Positions 43,571 through 59,900 of a DNA stretch of 64,000 nucleotides are shown here, piece by piece. Within the stretch, counting starts at the first letter, position 1. Every line of letters starts with the position of its first letter. The stretch comes from Eledone cirrhosa (Eukaryota > Mollusca > Cephalopoda > Octopoda > Eledonidae): positions 413,015,812 to 413,079,811 of the forward strand of contig OZ024741.1 in the NCBI GenBank assembly GCA_964016885.1, written 5' to 3'. Below the pieces are notes generated by a model. It did no database searches and had not been told where the DNA came from. It saw nothing but the letters and a program-made list of their open reading frames with translations. The position numbers were made by a program, and so were the translations under genes.

Positions 43571-46500
43571 CACCACCACCTATACAACACAGTCCCCCCT
43601 TACCATCACACCACCACCACCACCACCTATACAACACTGTCACCCCTTACCATCACACCACCACCACCACCATTACCTATACAACACTGTCCCCCCTTAC
43701 CATCACACCAACACCACCACCATTACCTATACAACACTGTCCTCCCTTACCATCACACCGCCACCCCCACCATTACCTATACAACACAGTCCCCCCTTAC
43801 CATCACACCGCCACCACCACCACCTATACAACACTGTCCCCCTTTACCATCACACCACCACCACCACCATTACCTATACAACACTGTCTGCCTTTACCAT
43901 CACACCACCACCATTACCTATACAACACTGTCCCCCCTTATCATCACACCACCACCACCACCATTACCTATACAACACTGTCCGCCCTTACCATCACACC
44001 ACCACCATTACCTATACAACACTGTCCTCCCTTACCATCACACCACCACCACCACCACCACCACCACCACCACCACCACCACCACCACCATTACCTATAC
44101 AACACTGTCCCCCTTTACCATCACACTACCACCACCACCACCTCCACCTATACAACACTGTTGCCCCTTACCATCACACCACCACTACCACCACCACCAC
44201 CTATACAACACTGTCCCCCTTACCATCACACCACCACCATTACCTATACAAAACTGTCCTCCCTTACCATCACACCACAACCACCACCATTACCTATACA
44301 ACACTGTCCCCCCTTACCATCACACCACCACTACCAACATTACCTATATAACACTGTCCCCCCTTACCATCACACCACCACCACCACCACCATTACCTAT
44401 ACAACACTGTCCCCACTTACCATCACACCACCACCACCACCATTACCTATACAACACTGTCCCCCCTTACCATCACACCACCACCACCATTACGTATACA
44501 ACACTGTCCTCCCATACCATCACACCAACACCACCATTACCTATACAACACTGTCCCCCCTTACCATCACACCACCACCACCACCTATACAACACTGTCC
44601 CCCCTTACCATCACGCCACCACCACCATTACCTATACAACACTGTCCTCCCATACCATCACACCAACACCACCATTACCTATACAACACAGTCCCCCCTT
44701 ACGATCACACCACCACCTATACAACACTGTCCCCCCTTACCATCACACCACCACCACCATTACCTATACAACACTGTCCTCCCATACCATCACACCAACA
44801 CCACCATTACCTATACAACACAGTCCCCCCTTACCATCACACCACCACCACCACCACCTATACAACACTGTCACTCCTTACCATCACACCACCACCACCA
44901 CCATTACCTATACAACACTGTCCTCCCTTACCATCACACCACCACCACCACCATTACCTATACAACACTGTCCTCCCTTACCATCACACCACCACCACCA
45001 TTACCTATACAACACTGTTGCCCCCATACCATCACACCACCATTACCTATACAACACTGTCCTCCCTTACCATCACACCACCACCACCACCATTACCTAT
45101 ACAACACTGTCCACCCCCTTATCATCACACCACCACCACCACCACCATTACGTATACAACACTGTCCCCCCCTTACCATCACACCACCACCATTACCTAT
45201 ACAACACTGTCCCCCCTTACCATCACACCACAACCACCATTACCTATACAACACTGTTGCCCCATACCATCACACCACCACCACCACCATTACCTATACA
45301 ATACTGTCCTCCCTTACCATCACACCACCATCACCACCATTACCTATACAACACTGTCCTCCCTTACCATCACTCCACCACCACCACCATTACCTATACA
45401 ACACTGTCCCCCCTTATCATCACACCACCACCACCACCACCACCATTACCTATACAACACTGTCCGCCCTTACCATCACACCACCACCATTACCTATACA
45501 ACACTGTCCTCCCTTACCATCACACCACCACCAACTATTACCTATACAACACTGTCCCCCTTTACCATCACACTACCACCACCACCACCTCCACCTATAC
45601 AACACTGTCCCCCCTTACCATCACACCACCACTACCACCACCACCACCTATACAACACTCCCCCTTACCATCACACCACCACCACCACCATTACCTATAC
45701 AACACTGTCCCCCCTTACCATCACACCACCACTACCAACATTACCTATATAACACTTTCCCCCTTACCATCACACCACCACCACCACCACCACCACCTAT
45801 ACAACACTGTCCCCCCCTTACTATCACACCACCATCACCACCTTTACCTATACAACACTGTACCCCCTTACCATCACACCACCACCATTACCTATACAAC
45901 ACTGTCCCTCCTTACCATCACACCACCACCACCACCATTACCTATACAACACTGTCCCTCCTTACCATCACACCACCACCACCATTACCTATACAACACT
46001 GTCCCCCCCTTACCATCACACCACTACCACCACCTATACAGCACTGTCCCCCCTTACCATTAAACAACCACCACCACCTATACAACACTGTCCCCCCTTA
46101 TCATCACACCACCACCACCACCATTACCTATACAACACTGTCCTCCCTTACCATCACACCACCACCACCACCATTACCTATACAACACTGTCCTCCCTTA
46201 CCATCACACCACCACCACCAGCATTACCTATATAACACTGTCCGCCCTTACCATCACACCACCACCATTACCTATACAACACAGTCCCCCCTTACCATCA
46301 CACCACCACCACCATTACCTATACAACACTGTTGCCCCATACCATCACACCACCACCACCACCATTACCTATACAATACTGTCCTCCCTTACCATCACAC
46401 CACCATCACCACCATTACCTATACAACACTGTCCTCCCTTACCATCACTCCACCACCACCACCATTACCTATATAACACTGTCCGCCCTTACCATCACAC

Positions 46501-49500
46501 CACCACCATTACCTATACAACACTGTCCTCCCTTACCATCACACCATCACCACCACCACCATTACCTATACAACACTGTCCCCCTTTACCATCACACTAC
46601 CACCACCACCAATTCCACCTATACAACACTGTCCCCCCTTACCATCACACCACCACCACCATTACCTATACAACACTGTTGCCCCATACCATCACACCAC
46701 TACCACCACCACCACCTATACAACACTGTCCCCCTTACCATCACACCACCACCACCACCATTACCTATACAACACTGTCCTCCCTTACCATCACACCACA
46801 ACCACCACCATTACCTATACAACACTGTCCCCCCTTACCATCACACCACCACTACCAACATTACCTATATAACACTGTCCCCCCTTACCATCACACCACC
46901 ACCACCACCACCATTACCTATACAACACTGTCCCCACTTACCATCACACCACCACCACCACCATTACCTATACAACACTGTCCCCACTTACCATCACACC
47001 ACCACCACCACCACCACCTATACAACACTGTCACCCCTTACCATCACACCACCACCACCACCATTACCTATACAACACTGTCCCCCCTTACCATCACACC
47101 AACACCACCACCATTACCTATACAACACTGTCCTCCCTTACCATCACACCACCACCCCCACCATTACCTATACAACACAGTCCCCCCTTACCATCACACC
47201 GCCACCACCACCACCTATACAACACTGTCCCCCTTTACCATCACACCACCACCACCACCACCATTACCTATACAACACTGTCTCCCTTTACCATCACACC
47301 ACCACCACCACCATTACCTATACAACACTGTCCGCCCTTACCATCACACCACCACCACCACCATTACCTATACAACACAGTCCCCCCTTATCATCACACC
47401 ACCACCACCACCATTACCTATACAACACTGTCCGCCCTTACCATCACACCACCACCACCACCATTACCTATACAACACAGTCCCCCCTTATCATCACACC
47501 ACCACCACCACCATTACCTATACAACAGTGTCCTCCCTTACCATAACACCACCACCACCACCACCACCATTACCTATACAACACTGTCCCCCTTTACTAT
47601 CACACTACCACCACCACCACCTCCACCTATACAACACTGTCCCCCCTTACCATCACACCACCACTACCACCACCACCACCATTACCTATACAACACTGTC
47701 CCCCTTACCATCACACCACCACCACCATTACCTGTACAACACTTCCCCGTTACCATCACGCTACCACCACCATTACCTATACAACACTGTCCCCCGCCAT
47801 ACCATCACACCACCACTACCAACATTACCTATAAAACACTGTCCTCCCTTACCATCACACCACCACCAACACCCCCATTACCTATACAACACTGTCCCCC
47901 CTTACCATCACACCACCACCACCACCACCATTACCTATACAACACTGTCCCCCACCATACCATCACACCACCACCAACACCATTACCTATACAACACTGT
48001 CCCCCGTTACCATCACACCACCACCACCACCACCACCTCCACCTATACAACACTGTCCCCCCTTACCATCACACCACCACCACCACCACCTATACAACAC
48101 TGTCCTCCCTTACCATCACACCACCACCACCTTTACCTATACAACACTGTACCCCCTTACCATCACACCACCACCATTACCTATACAACACTGTCCCTCC
48201 TTACCATCACACCACCACCACCACCATTGCCTATACAACACTGTCCCCCCTTACTATCACACCGCCATCACCACCTTTACCTATACAACACTGTACCCCC
48301 TTACCATCACACCACCACCATTACCTATAGAACACTGTCGCCCCTTACCATCACACCACCACCACCATTACCTATGCAACACTGTCCCCCGTTACCATCA
48401 CACCACTACCACCACCTATACAGCACTGTCCCCCCTTACCATCAAACAACCACCACCACCTATACAACACTGTTGCCCTCATACCATCACACCACCATTA
48501 CCTATACAACACTGTCCCCCCTTACCATCACACCACCACCACCACCATTACCTATACAACACTGTCCCCCCTTACCATCACACCACCACCACCATTACCT
48601 ATACAACACTGTTGCCCCATACTATCACACCACCACCACCACCATTACCTATATAACACTGTCCGCCCTTACCATCACACCACCACCACCACCATTACCT
48701 ATACAACACTGTCCTCCCTTACCATCACACCACAACCACCACCATTACCTATACAACACTGTCCCCACTTACCATCACACCACCACCACCACCATTACGT
48801 ATACAACACTGTCCTCCCATACCATCACACCACCACCACCATTACCTATACAACACTGTCCCCCCTTACCATCACACCACCACCACCATTACCGATACAA
48901 CACTGTCCCCCGTTACGATCACACCACCACCACCACCTATACAACACAGTCCCCCCTTACCATCACACCACCACCACCTATACAACACTGTCACCCCTTA
49001 CCATCACACCACCACCACCACCATTACCTATACAACACTGTCCCCCCTTACCATCACACCACCACCACCACCATTACCTATACAACACTGTCCCCCCTTA
49101 CCATCACACCACCACCACCATTACCTATACAACACTAGTGCCCCCATACCATCACACCAGCACCACCACAATTACCTATACAACACTGTCCTCCCATACC
49201 ATCACACCACCACCACCACCATTACCTATACAACACTGTCCTCCCTTACCATCACACCACCACCATTACCTATACAACACTTCACCCCTTACCACCACAA
49301 CACCACTACCAACATTATCCATACAACACTGTCCCCCCTTACCATCACACCACCACCACCATTACCTATACAACACTGTCCTCCCTTACCATCACACCAC
49401 CACCACCACCATTACCTATACAACACTGTCGCCGCTTACCATCACACCACCACCACCATTACCTATACAACACTGTCCCCCGTTACCATCACACCACCAC

Positions 49501-51199
49501 CACCACCATTACCTATACAACACTGTCCTCCCTTACCATCACACCACCACCATTCCCTATACAACACTGTCCTCCCTTACCATCACACCACCACCACCAC
49601 CTATACAGCACTGTCCCCCCTTACCATCACACCACCACCAGCACCTATACAACACTGTGCCCCCTTACCATCACACCACCACCCTCACCATTACCTATAC
49701 AACACTGTCCCCCCCTTACCATCACACCACCACCACCACCATTACCTATACAACACTGTCCTCCCTTACCATAACACCACCACTACCAACATTACCTATA
49801 CAATACTGTCCTCCATTACCATCACACCACCACCACCACCACCATTACCTATACAACACTGTCTCCCTTTACCATCACACCAACACCAACACCATTACCT
49901 ATACAACACAGTCCCCCCTTACCATCACACAGCCACCACCACCACCTATACAACACTGTCCCCCCTTACCATCACACCACCACCACCACCGTTACCTATA
50001 CAACACTGTCCCCCCTTACCATCACACCAACACCAACACCATTACCTATACAACACAGTCCCCCCTTACCATCACACAGCCACCACCACCACCTATACAA
50101 CACTGTCCCCCCTTACCATCACACCACCACCACCACCATTACCTATACAACACTGTCCCCCCTTACCATCACACCACCACCACCATTACGTATACAACAC
50201 TGTCCTCCCATACCATCACACCACCACCACCATTACCGATACAACACTGTCCCCCGTTACGATCACACCACCACCACCACCTATACAACACAGTCCCCCC
50301 TTACCATCACACCACCACCACCACCACCTATACAACACTGTCACCCCTTACCATCACACCACCACCACCACCACCATTACCTATACAACACTGTCCCCCT
50401 TACCATCACACCACCACCACCACCATTACCTATACAACACTGTCCCCCCCTTACCATCACACCACCACCACCACCATTACCTATACAACACTGTCCCCCC
50501 TTACCATCACACCACCACCACCATTACCTATACAACACTAGTGCCCCCATACCATCACACCAGCACCACCACCATTACCTATACAACACTATCCTCCCTT
50601 ACCATCACACCACCACCATTACCTATACAACACTTCACCCCTTACCACCACAACACCACTACCAACATTATCTATACAACACTGTCCCCCCTTACTATCA
50701 AAACACCACCACCACCATTACCTATATAGCACTGTCCCCCCTTACCATCACACCACCACCACCACCTATACAACACTGTGCCCCCTTACCATCACACCAC
50801 CACCCTCACCATTACCTATACAACACTGTCCCCCCCTTACCATCACACCACCACCACCACCATTACCTATACAACACTGTCCTCCCTTACCATCACACCA
50901 CCACCATCACCATTACCTATACAACACTGTCCTCCCTTACCATAACACCACCACTACCAACATTACCTATACAATACTGTCCTCCCTGACCATCACACCA
51001 CCACCACCATTACTTATACAACACTGTCTCCCTTTACCATCACACCACCACCGTTACCTATACAACACTGTCCCCCATTACCATCACACCAACACCACCA
51101 CCATTACCTATACAAAACTGTCCTCCCTTACCATCACACTGCCACCCCCACCATTACCTATACAACACAGTCCTCCCTTACCATCACACCACCACCACC

Positions 51200-53900
51200 A
51201 CCACCTATACAATACTGTCCCTCTTTACCATCACTCCACCACCACCACCACCATTACCTGTACAACACTTCCCCCCCTTACCATCACACCACCACCACCA
51301 TTACCTATACAACACTGTCCCCCGCCATACCATCACACCATCACTACCAACATTACCTATACAACACTGTCCTCCCTTACCATCACACCAACACCACCAC
51401 CTATACAACACTGTCCCCACTTACCATCCCACCACCACCATTACCTACACAACACTGTCCCCCATTACCATCACACCACCACCATTACCTATACAACACT
51501 GTCCCCCCTTACCATCACACCACCACCACCTATACAACACAGTCCTCCCTTACCATCACACCACCACCACCACCACCTATACATCACTGTCCCCCCTTAC
51601 CATCACACCACCACCATTACCTATACAACACTGTCCCCCCTTACCATCACACCACCACAATTACCTATACAACACTGTCCCCCCTTACCATCACACCACC
51701 ACCACCTATACAACACAGTCCTCCCTTACCATCACACCACCACCACCACCACCACCTATACATCACTGTCCCCTCTTACCATCACACCACCACCACCACC
51801 ATTACCTATACAACACTGTCCTCCCTTACCATCACACCACCACCACCTATACATCACTGTCCCCCCTTACCATCACACCACCACCATTACCTATACAACA
51901 CTGTCCCCCCTTACCATCACACCACCACAATTACCTATACAACACTGTCCCCCCTTACCATCACACCACCACCACCTATACAACACAGTCCTCCCTTACC
52001 ATCACACCACCACCACCACCACCACCTATACATCACTGTCCCCTCTTACCATCACACCACCACCACCACCATTACCTATACAACACTGTCCTCCCTTACC
52101 ATCACACCACCACCATTTCCTATACAACACTGTCCCCCCTTACCATCACACCACCACCACCTATACAACACTGTCCCCCGTTACCAGCACAGCACCACCA
52201 CCACCACCTATACAACACTGTCCCCCCTTACCATCACACCACCACCACCACCTATACAACACTGTCCCCCCTTACCATCACACCACCACCAAAATTACCT
52301 ATACAACACTGTCACCCCTTACCATCACACCACCACCACCACCATTACCTATACAACACTGTCCCCCCCTTACCATCACACCACCACCACCACCATTACC
52401 TATACAACACTGTCCCCCCTTACCATCACACCACCACCACCATTACCTATACAACACTAGTGCCCCCATACCATCACACAAGCACCACCACCATTACCTA
52501 TACAACACTGTCCTCCCTTACCATCACACCACCACCACCACCATTACCTATACAACACTGTCCTCCCTTACAATCACACCACCACCACCACCATTACCTA
52601 TACAACACTTCCCCCCTTACCATCACACCACCATCATTACCTATACAGCACTGTCCCCCCTTACCATCACACCACCACCACCATTACCTATAGAACACTG
52701 TCCCCCCTTACCATCACACTACCACCACCATTACCTATACAACACTGTCCCCCATTACCATCACACCACCACCACCACCATTACCTATACAACGCTGTCC
52801 CCCGTTACCATCACACCACCACCACCACCTATACAGCACTGTCCCCCCTTACCATCACACCACCACCACCACCACCACCTATACAACACTGTTCCCCCTT
52901 ACCATCACACCACCACCATTACCTATACAACACTGTCCCCCCCTTACCATCACACCACCACCACCACCATTACCTATACAACACTGTACCCCTTGCTATC
53001 ACACCACCACCACCATTACCTATACAACCCTGTTTCCCCCATACCATCACACCACCACCACCACAATTACCTATACAACACTGTCCTCCCTTACCATCAC
53101 ACCACCACCATTACCTATACAACACTGTCCTCCCTTACCATCACACCACCACCACCACCAACATTACCTATACAACACTGTCCCCCCTTGCCATCACACC
53201 ACCACCATTACCTATACAACACTGTCCTCCCTTACCATCACACCACCACCACCACCATTACCTATACAACACTGTCCCCCTTATCATCACACCACCACCA
53301 TTACCTATACAACACTGTCCTCCCTTACCATCACACCACCACCACCACCATTACCTATACAACACTGTCCCCCCTTACCATCACACCACCACCACCACCA
53401 TTACCTATACAACACTGTCCTCCCTTACCATCACACCACCACCACCACCATTACCTATACAACACTGTCCCCCTTATCATCACACCACCACCACCACCAT
53501 TACCTATACAACACTGTCCTCCCTTACCATCACACCACCACCATTACCTATACAACACTGTCCCCCCTTACCATCACACCACCACTACCAACATTACCTA
53601 TACAACACTGTCCTCCCTTACCATCACACGACCACCACCACCACCATTACCTATACAACACTGTCCCCCTTTACCATCACACCACCACCGTTACCTATAC
53701 AACACTGTCCCTCCTTACCATCACACCAACACCACCACCATTACCTATACAACATTGTCCCCCCTTACCATCACACCACCACCACCACCACCTATACAAC
53801 ACTGTCCCCCTTTACCATCACACCACCACCATTACCTGTACAACACTTCCCCCCCTTACCATAACACCACCACTACCAACATTACCTATACAATACTGTC
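51200..53900 (+). repeat. Higher-order repeat block B1 (~2.7 kb)
   Basis: Ordered unit variants are repeated at about 53900-56350. Shared markers are the ACACTAGTGCCCCCATACC unit (52454 and 55152), GTACCCCTTGCTATCACACC (52986 and 55641), CAACCCTGTTTCCCCCATACC-like units just after, and CACACGACCACC (near 53628 and 56093). The offset shrinks from about 2,699 to 2,465 bp, so copies differ by several whole units. Boundaries are approximate. Confidence 0.75.
51581..52120 (+). repeat. 270-bp tandem duplication
   Basis: The rare core variant CCTATACATCACTGT occurs at 51581 and 51851, and again at 51761 and 52031, each pair exactly 270 bp apart. The intervening units, including one with CACCACAATTACC, keep their order. 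A third related copy is at about 54545-54730. Confidence 0.88.
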
Positions 53901-56900
53901 CTCCCTGACCATCACACCACCACCATTACTTATACAACACTGTCTCCCTTTACCATCACACCACCACCGTTACCTATACAACACTGTCCCCCCTTACCAT
54001 CACACCAACACCACCACCATTACCTATACAACACAGTCCTCCCTTACCATCACACCGCCACCACCACCACCTATACAATACTGTCCCTCTTTACCATCAC
54101 TCCACCACCACCACCACCATTACCTGTACAACACTTCCCCCCCTTACCATCACACCACCACCACCATTACCTATACAACACTGTCCCCCGCCATACCATC
54201 ACACCATCACTACCAACATTACCTATACAACACTGTCCTCCCTTACCATCACACCAACACCACCACCTATACAACACTGTCCCCACTTACCATCCCACCA
54301 CCACCATTACCTACACAACACTGTCCCCCATTACCATCACACCAACACCATTACCTATACAACACTGTCCCCCCTTACCATCACACCACCACCACCACCA
54401 CCACCACCACCTATACAACACTGTCCTCCCTTACCATCACACCACCACCATTACCTATACAACACTGTCCCCCCTTACCATCACACCACCACCACCTATA
54501 CAACACAGTCCTCCCTTACCATCACACCACCACCACCACCACCTATACATCACTGTCCCCCCTTACCATCACACCACCACCATTACCTATACAACACTGT
54601 CCCCCCTTACCATCACACCACCACAATTACCTATACAACACTGTCCCCCCTTACCATCACACCACCACCACCTATACAACACAGTCCTCCCTTACCATCA
54701 CACCACCACCACCACCACCACCTATACATCACTGTCCCCTCTTACCATCACACCACCACCACCACCATTACCTATACAACACTGTCCTCCCTTACCATCA
54801 CACCACCATTTCCTATACAACACTGTCCCCCCTTACCATCACACCACCACCACCACCTATACAACACTGTCACCCGTTACCAGCACAGCACCACCACCAC
54901 CACCTATACAACACTGTCCCCCCTTACCATCACACCACCACCACCACCACCTATACAACACTGTCCCCCCTTACCATCACACCACCACCAAAATTACCTA
55001 TACAACACTGTCACCCCTTACCATCACACCACCACCACCACCATTACCTATACAACACTGTCCCCCCCTTACCATCACACCACCACCACCACCATTACCT
55101 ATACAACACTGTCCCCCCTTACCATCACACCACCACCACCATTACCTATACAACACTAGTGCCCCCATACCATCACACAAGCACCACCACCATTACCTAT
55201 ACAACACTGTCCTCCCTTACCATCACACCACCACCACCACCATTACCTATACAACACTGTCCTCCCTTACAATCACACCACCACCACCACCATTACCTAT
55301 ACAACACTTCCCCCCTTACCATCACACCACCATCATTACCTATACAGCACTGTCCCCCCTTACCATCACACCACCACCACCATTACCTACAGAACACTGT
55401 CCCCCCTTACCATCACACTACCACCACCATTACCTATACAACACTGTCCCCCATTACCATCACACCACCACCACCACCATTACCTATACAACGCTGTCCC
55501 CCGTTACCATCACACCACCACCACCACCACCACCTATACAACACTGTTCCCCCTTACAATCACACCACCACCATTACCTATACAACACTGTCCCCCCCTT
55601 ACCATCATACCACCACCACCACCATTACCTATACAACACTGTACCCCTTGCTATCACACCACCACCACCATTACCTATACAACCCTGTTTCCCCCATACC
55701 ATCACACCACCACCACCACAATTACCTATACAACACTGTCCTCCCTTACCATCACACCACCACCATTACCTATACAACACTGTCCTCCCTTACCATCACA
55801 CCACCACCACCAACATTACCTATACAACACTGTCCCCCCTTACCATCACACCACCACCACCACCATTACCTATACAACACTGTCCTCCCTTACCATCACA
55901 CCACCACCACCACCATTACCTATACAACACTGTCCCCCTTATCATCACACCACCACCACCACCATTACCTATACAACACTGTCCTCCCTTACCATCACAC
56001 CACCACCATTACCTATACAACACTGTCCCCCCTTACCATCACACCACCACTACCAACATTACCTATACAACACTGTCCTCCCTTACCATCACACGACCAC
56101 CACCACCACCATTACCTATACAACACTGTCCCCCTTTACCATCACACCACCACCGTTACCTATACAACACTGTCCCTCCTTACCATCACACCAACACCAC
56201 CACCATTACCTATACAACATTGTCCCCCCTTACCATCACACCACCACCACCACCACCTATACAACACTGTCCCCCTTTACCATCACACCACCACCATTAC
56301 CTGTACAACACTTCCCCCCTTACCATCACACCACCACCAACATTACCTATACAACACTGTCCCCCCTTACCATCACGCCACCACCACCATTACCTATACA
56401 ACACTGTCCCCCGCCATACCATCAGGCCACCACTACCAACATTACCTATACAACACTGTCATCCCTTACCATCACACCAACACCACCACCACCACCTATA
56501 CAACACAGTCCTCCGTTACCATCACACCACCACCACCACCACCACCTATACAACACTGTCCCCCATTACCATCACACCACCACCACCACCTATACAACAC
56601 TGTCCCCCCTTACCATCACACCACCACCACCATTACCTATACAACACTGTCACCCCTTACCATCACACCACCACCACCATTACCTATACAACACTGTCCC
56701 CCCTTACCATCACACCACCACCACCACCATTACCTATACAACACTGTCCCCCCTTAACATCACACCACCACCACCACCAACACCTATACAACACTGTCCC
56801 CCCTTACCATCACGCCACCACCACCATTACCTATACAACACTGTCCTCCCTTACCATCACACCACCACTACCACCACCACCACCTATACAACACTGTTCC

Positions 56901-59900
56901 CCGAAATACCATCACACCACCACCACCACCATTACCTATACAACACTGTCCCCCCTTACCATCACACCACCACCACCACCATTACCTATACAACACTGTC
57001 CTCCCTTACCATCTCACCACCACCACCAACATTACCTATACAACACTGTCCCCCCTTGCCATCACACCACCACCACCATTACCTATACAACACTGTCCCC
57101 CTTACCATCACACCACCACCACCACCATTACCTATACAACACTGTCCCCCTTATAATCACACCACCACCACCACCATTACCTATACAACACTGTCCTCCC
57201 TTACCATCACACCACCACCATTACCTATACAACACTGTCCCCCCTTACCATCACACCACCACTACCAACATTACCTATACAACACTGTCCTCCCTTACCA
57301 TCACACCACCACCACCACCACCACCTATACATCACTGTCCCCCCTTACCATCACACCACCACCATTACCTATACAACACTGTCCCCCCTTACCATCACAC
57401 CACCACCATTACCTATACAACACTGTCCCCCCTTACCATCACACCACCACCACCAACTATACAACACTGTCCTCCCTTACCATCACACCACCACCATTAC
57501 CTATACAACACTGTCACCCGCCATACCATCACACCACCACTACCACCATTACCTATACAACACTGTCCTCCCTTACCATCACACCACCACCACCACCATT
57601 ACCTATACAACACTGTCCTCCCTTACCATCACACCACCACTACCACCACCACCACCTATACAACACTGTTCCCCGAAATACCATCACACCACCACCACCA
57701 CCATTACCTATACAACACTGTCCCCCCTTACCATCACACCACCACCACCACCATTACCTATACAACACTGTGCTCCCTTACCATCACACCACCACCACCA
57801 ACATTACCTATACAACACTGTCCCCCCTTGCCATCACACCACCACCACCATTACCTATACAACACTGTCCCCCTTACCATCACACCACCACCACCACCAT
57901 TACCTATACAACACTGTCCCCCTTATAATCACACCACCACCACCACCATTACCTATACAACACTGTCCTCCCTTACCATCACACCACCACCATTACCTAT
58001 ACAACACTGTCCCCCCTTACCATCACACCACCACTACCAACATTACCTATACAACACTGTCCTCCCTTACCATCACACCACCACCACCACCACCACCTAT
58101 ACATCACTGTCCCCCCTTACCATCACACCACCACCATTACCTATACAACACTGTCCCCCCTTACCATCACACCACCACCATTACCTATACAACACTGTCC
58201 CCCCTTACCATCACACCACCACCACCAACTATACAACACTGTCCTCCCTTACCATCACACCACCACCACCACCATTACCTATACAACACTGTCCCCCCTT
58301 ACCATCACACCACCACCACCTATACAACACAGTCCTCCCTTACCATCACACCACCACCTATACATCACTGTCCCCCTTACCATCACACCACTACCACCAC
58401 CATTACCTATACAACACTGTCCTCCCTTACCATCACACCACCATTACCTATACAACACTGTCCCCCCTTACCATCACACCACCACCACCACCTATACAAC
58501 ACTGTCCCCCATTACCATCACACCACCACCACCTATACAACACTGTCCCCCCTTACCATCACACCACCACCACCACCACCTATACAACACTGTCCCCCCT
58601 TACCATCACACCACCACCAAAATTACCTATACAACACTGTCACCCCTTACCATCACACCACCACCACCACCATTACCTATACAACACTGTCCCCCCTTAC
58701 CATCAGACCACCACCACCACCATTACCTATACAACACTGTCCCCCCTTACCATCACACCACCACCACCATTACCTATACAACACTAGTGCCCCCATACCA
58801 TCACACCAGCACCACCACCATTACCTATACAACATTGTCCTCCCTTACCATCACACCACCACCACCACCATTACCTATACAACACTGTCCTCCCTTACAA
58901 TCACACCACCACCACCACCATTACCTATACAACACTTCCCCCCTTACCATCACACCACCATCATTACCTATACAGCACTGTCCCCCCTTACCATCACACC
59001 ACCACCACCATTACCTATACAACACTTCCTCCCATACCATCACACCACCACCACCATTACCTATACAACACTGTCCCCTGTTACCATCACAGCACCACCA
59101 CCATTACCTATAGAACACTGTCCCCCCTTACCATCACACCACCACCACCATTACCTATACAACACTGTCCTCCCATACCATCACACCACCACCACCATTA
59201 CCTATACAACACTGTCCCCTGTTACCATCACAGCACCACCACCATTACCTATAGAACACTGTCCCCCCTTACCATCACACCACCACCACCATTACCTATA
59301 CAACACTGTCCCCCGTTACCATCACACCACCACCACCACCATTACCTATACAACGCTGTCCCCCGTTACCATCACACCACCACCACCACCTATACAGCAC
59401 TGTCCCCCCTTACCATCACGCCACGACCACCACCACCTATACAACACTGTCCCCCCCTTACCATCACACCACCACCACCACCATTACCTATACAACACTG
59501 TACCCCTTGCCATCACACCACCACCACCATTACCTATACAACCCTGTTTCCCCCATACCATCACACCACCACCACCACAATTACCTATACAACACTGTCC
59601 TCCCTTAACATCACACCACCACCACCACCAACACCTATACAACACTGTCCCCCCTTACCATCACACCACCACCACCACCATTACCTATACAACACTGTCA
59701 CCCGCCATACCATCACACCACCACTACCACCATTACCTATACAACACTGTCCTCCCTTACCATCACACCACCACCACCACCATTACCTATACAACACTGT
59801 CCTCCCTTACCATCACACCACCACTACCACCACCACCACCTATACAACACTGTTCCCCGAAATACCATCACACCACCACCACCACCATTACCTATACAAC

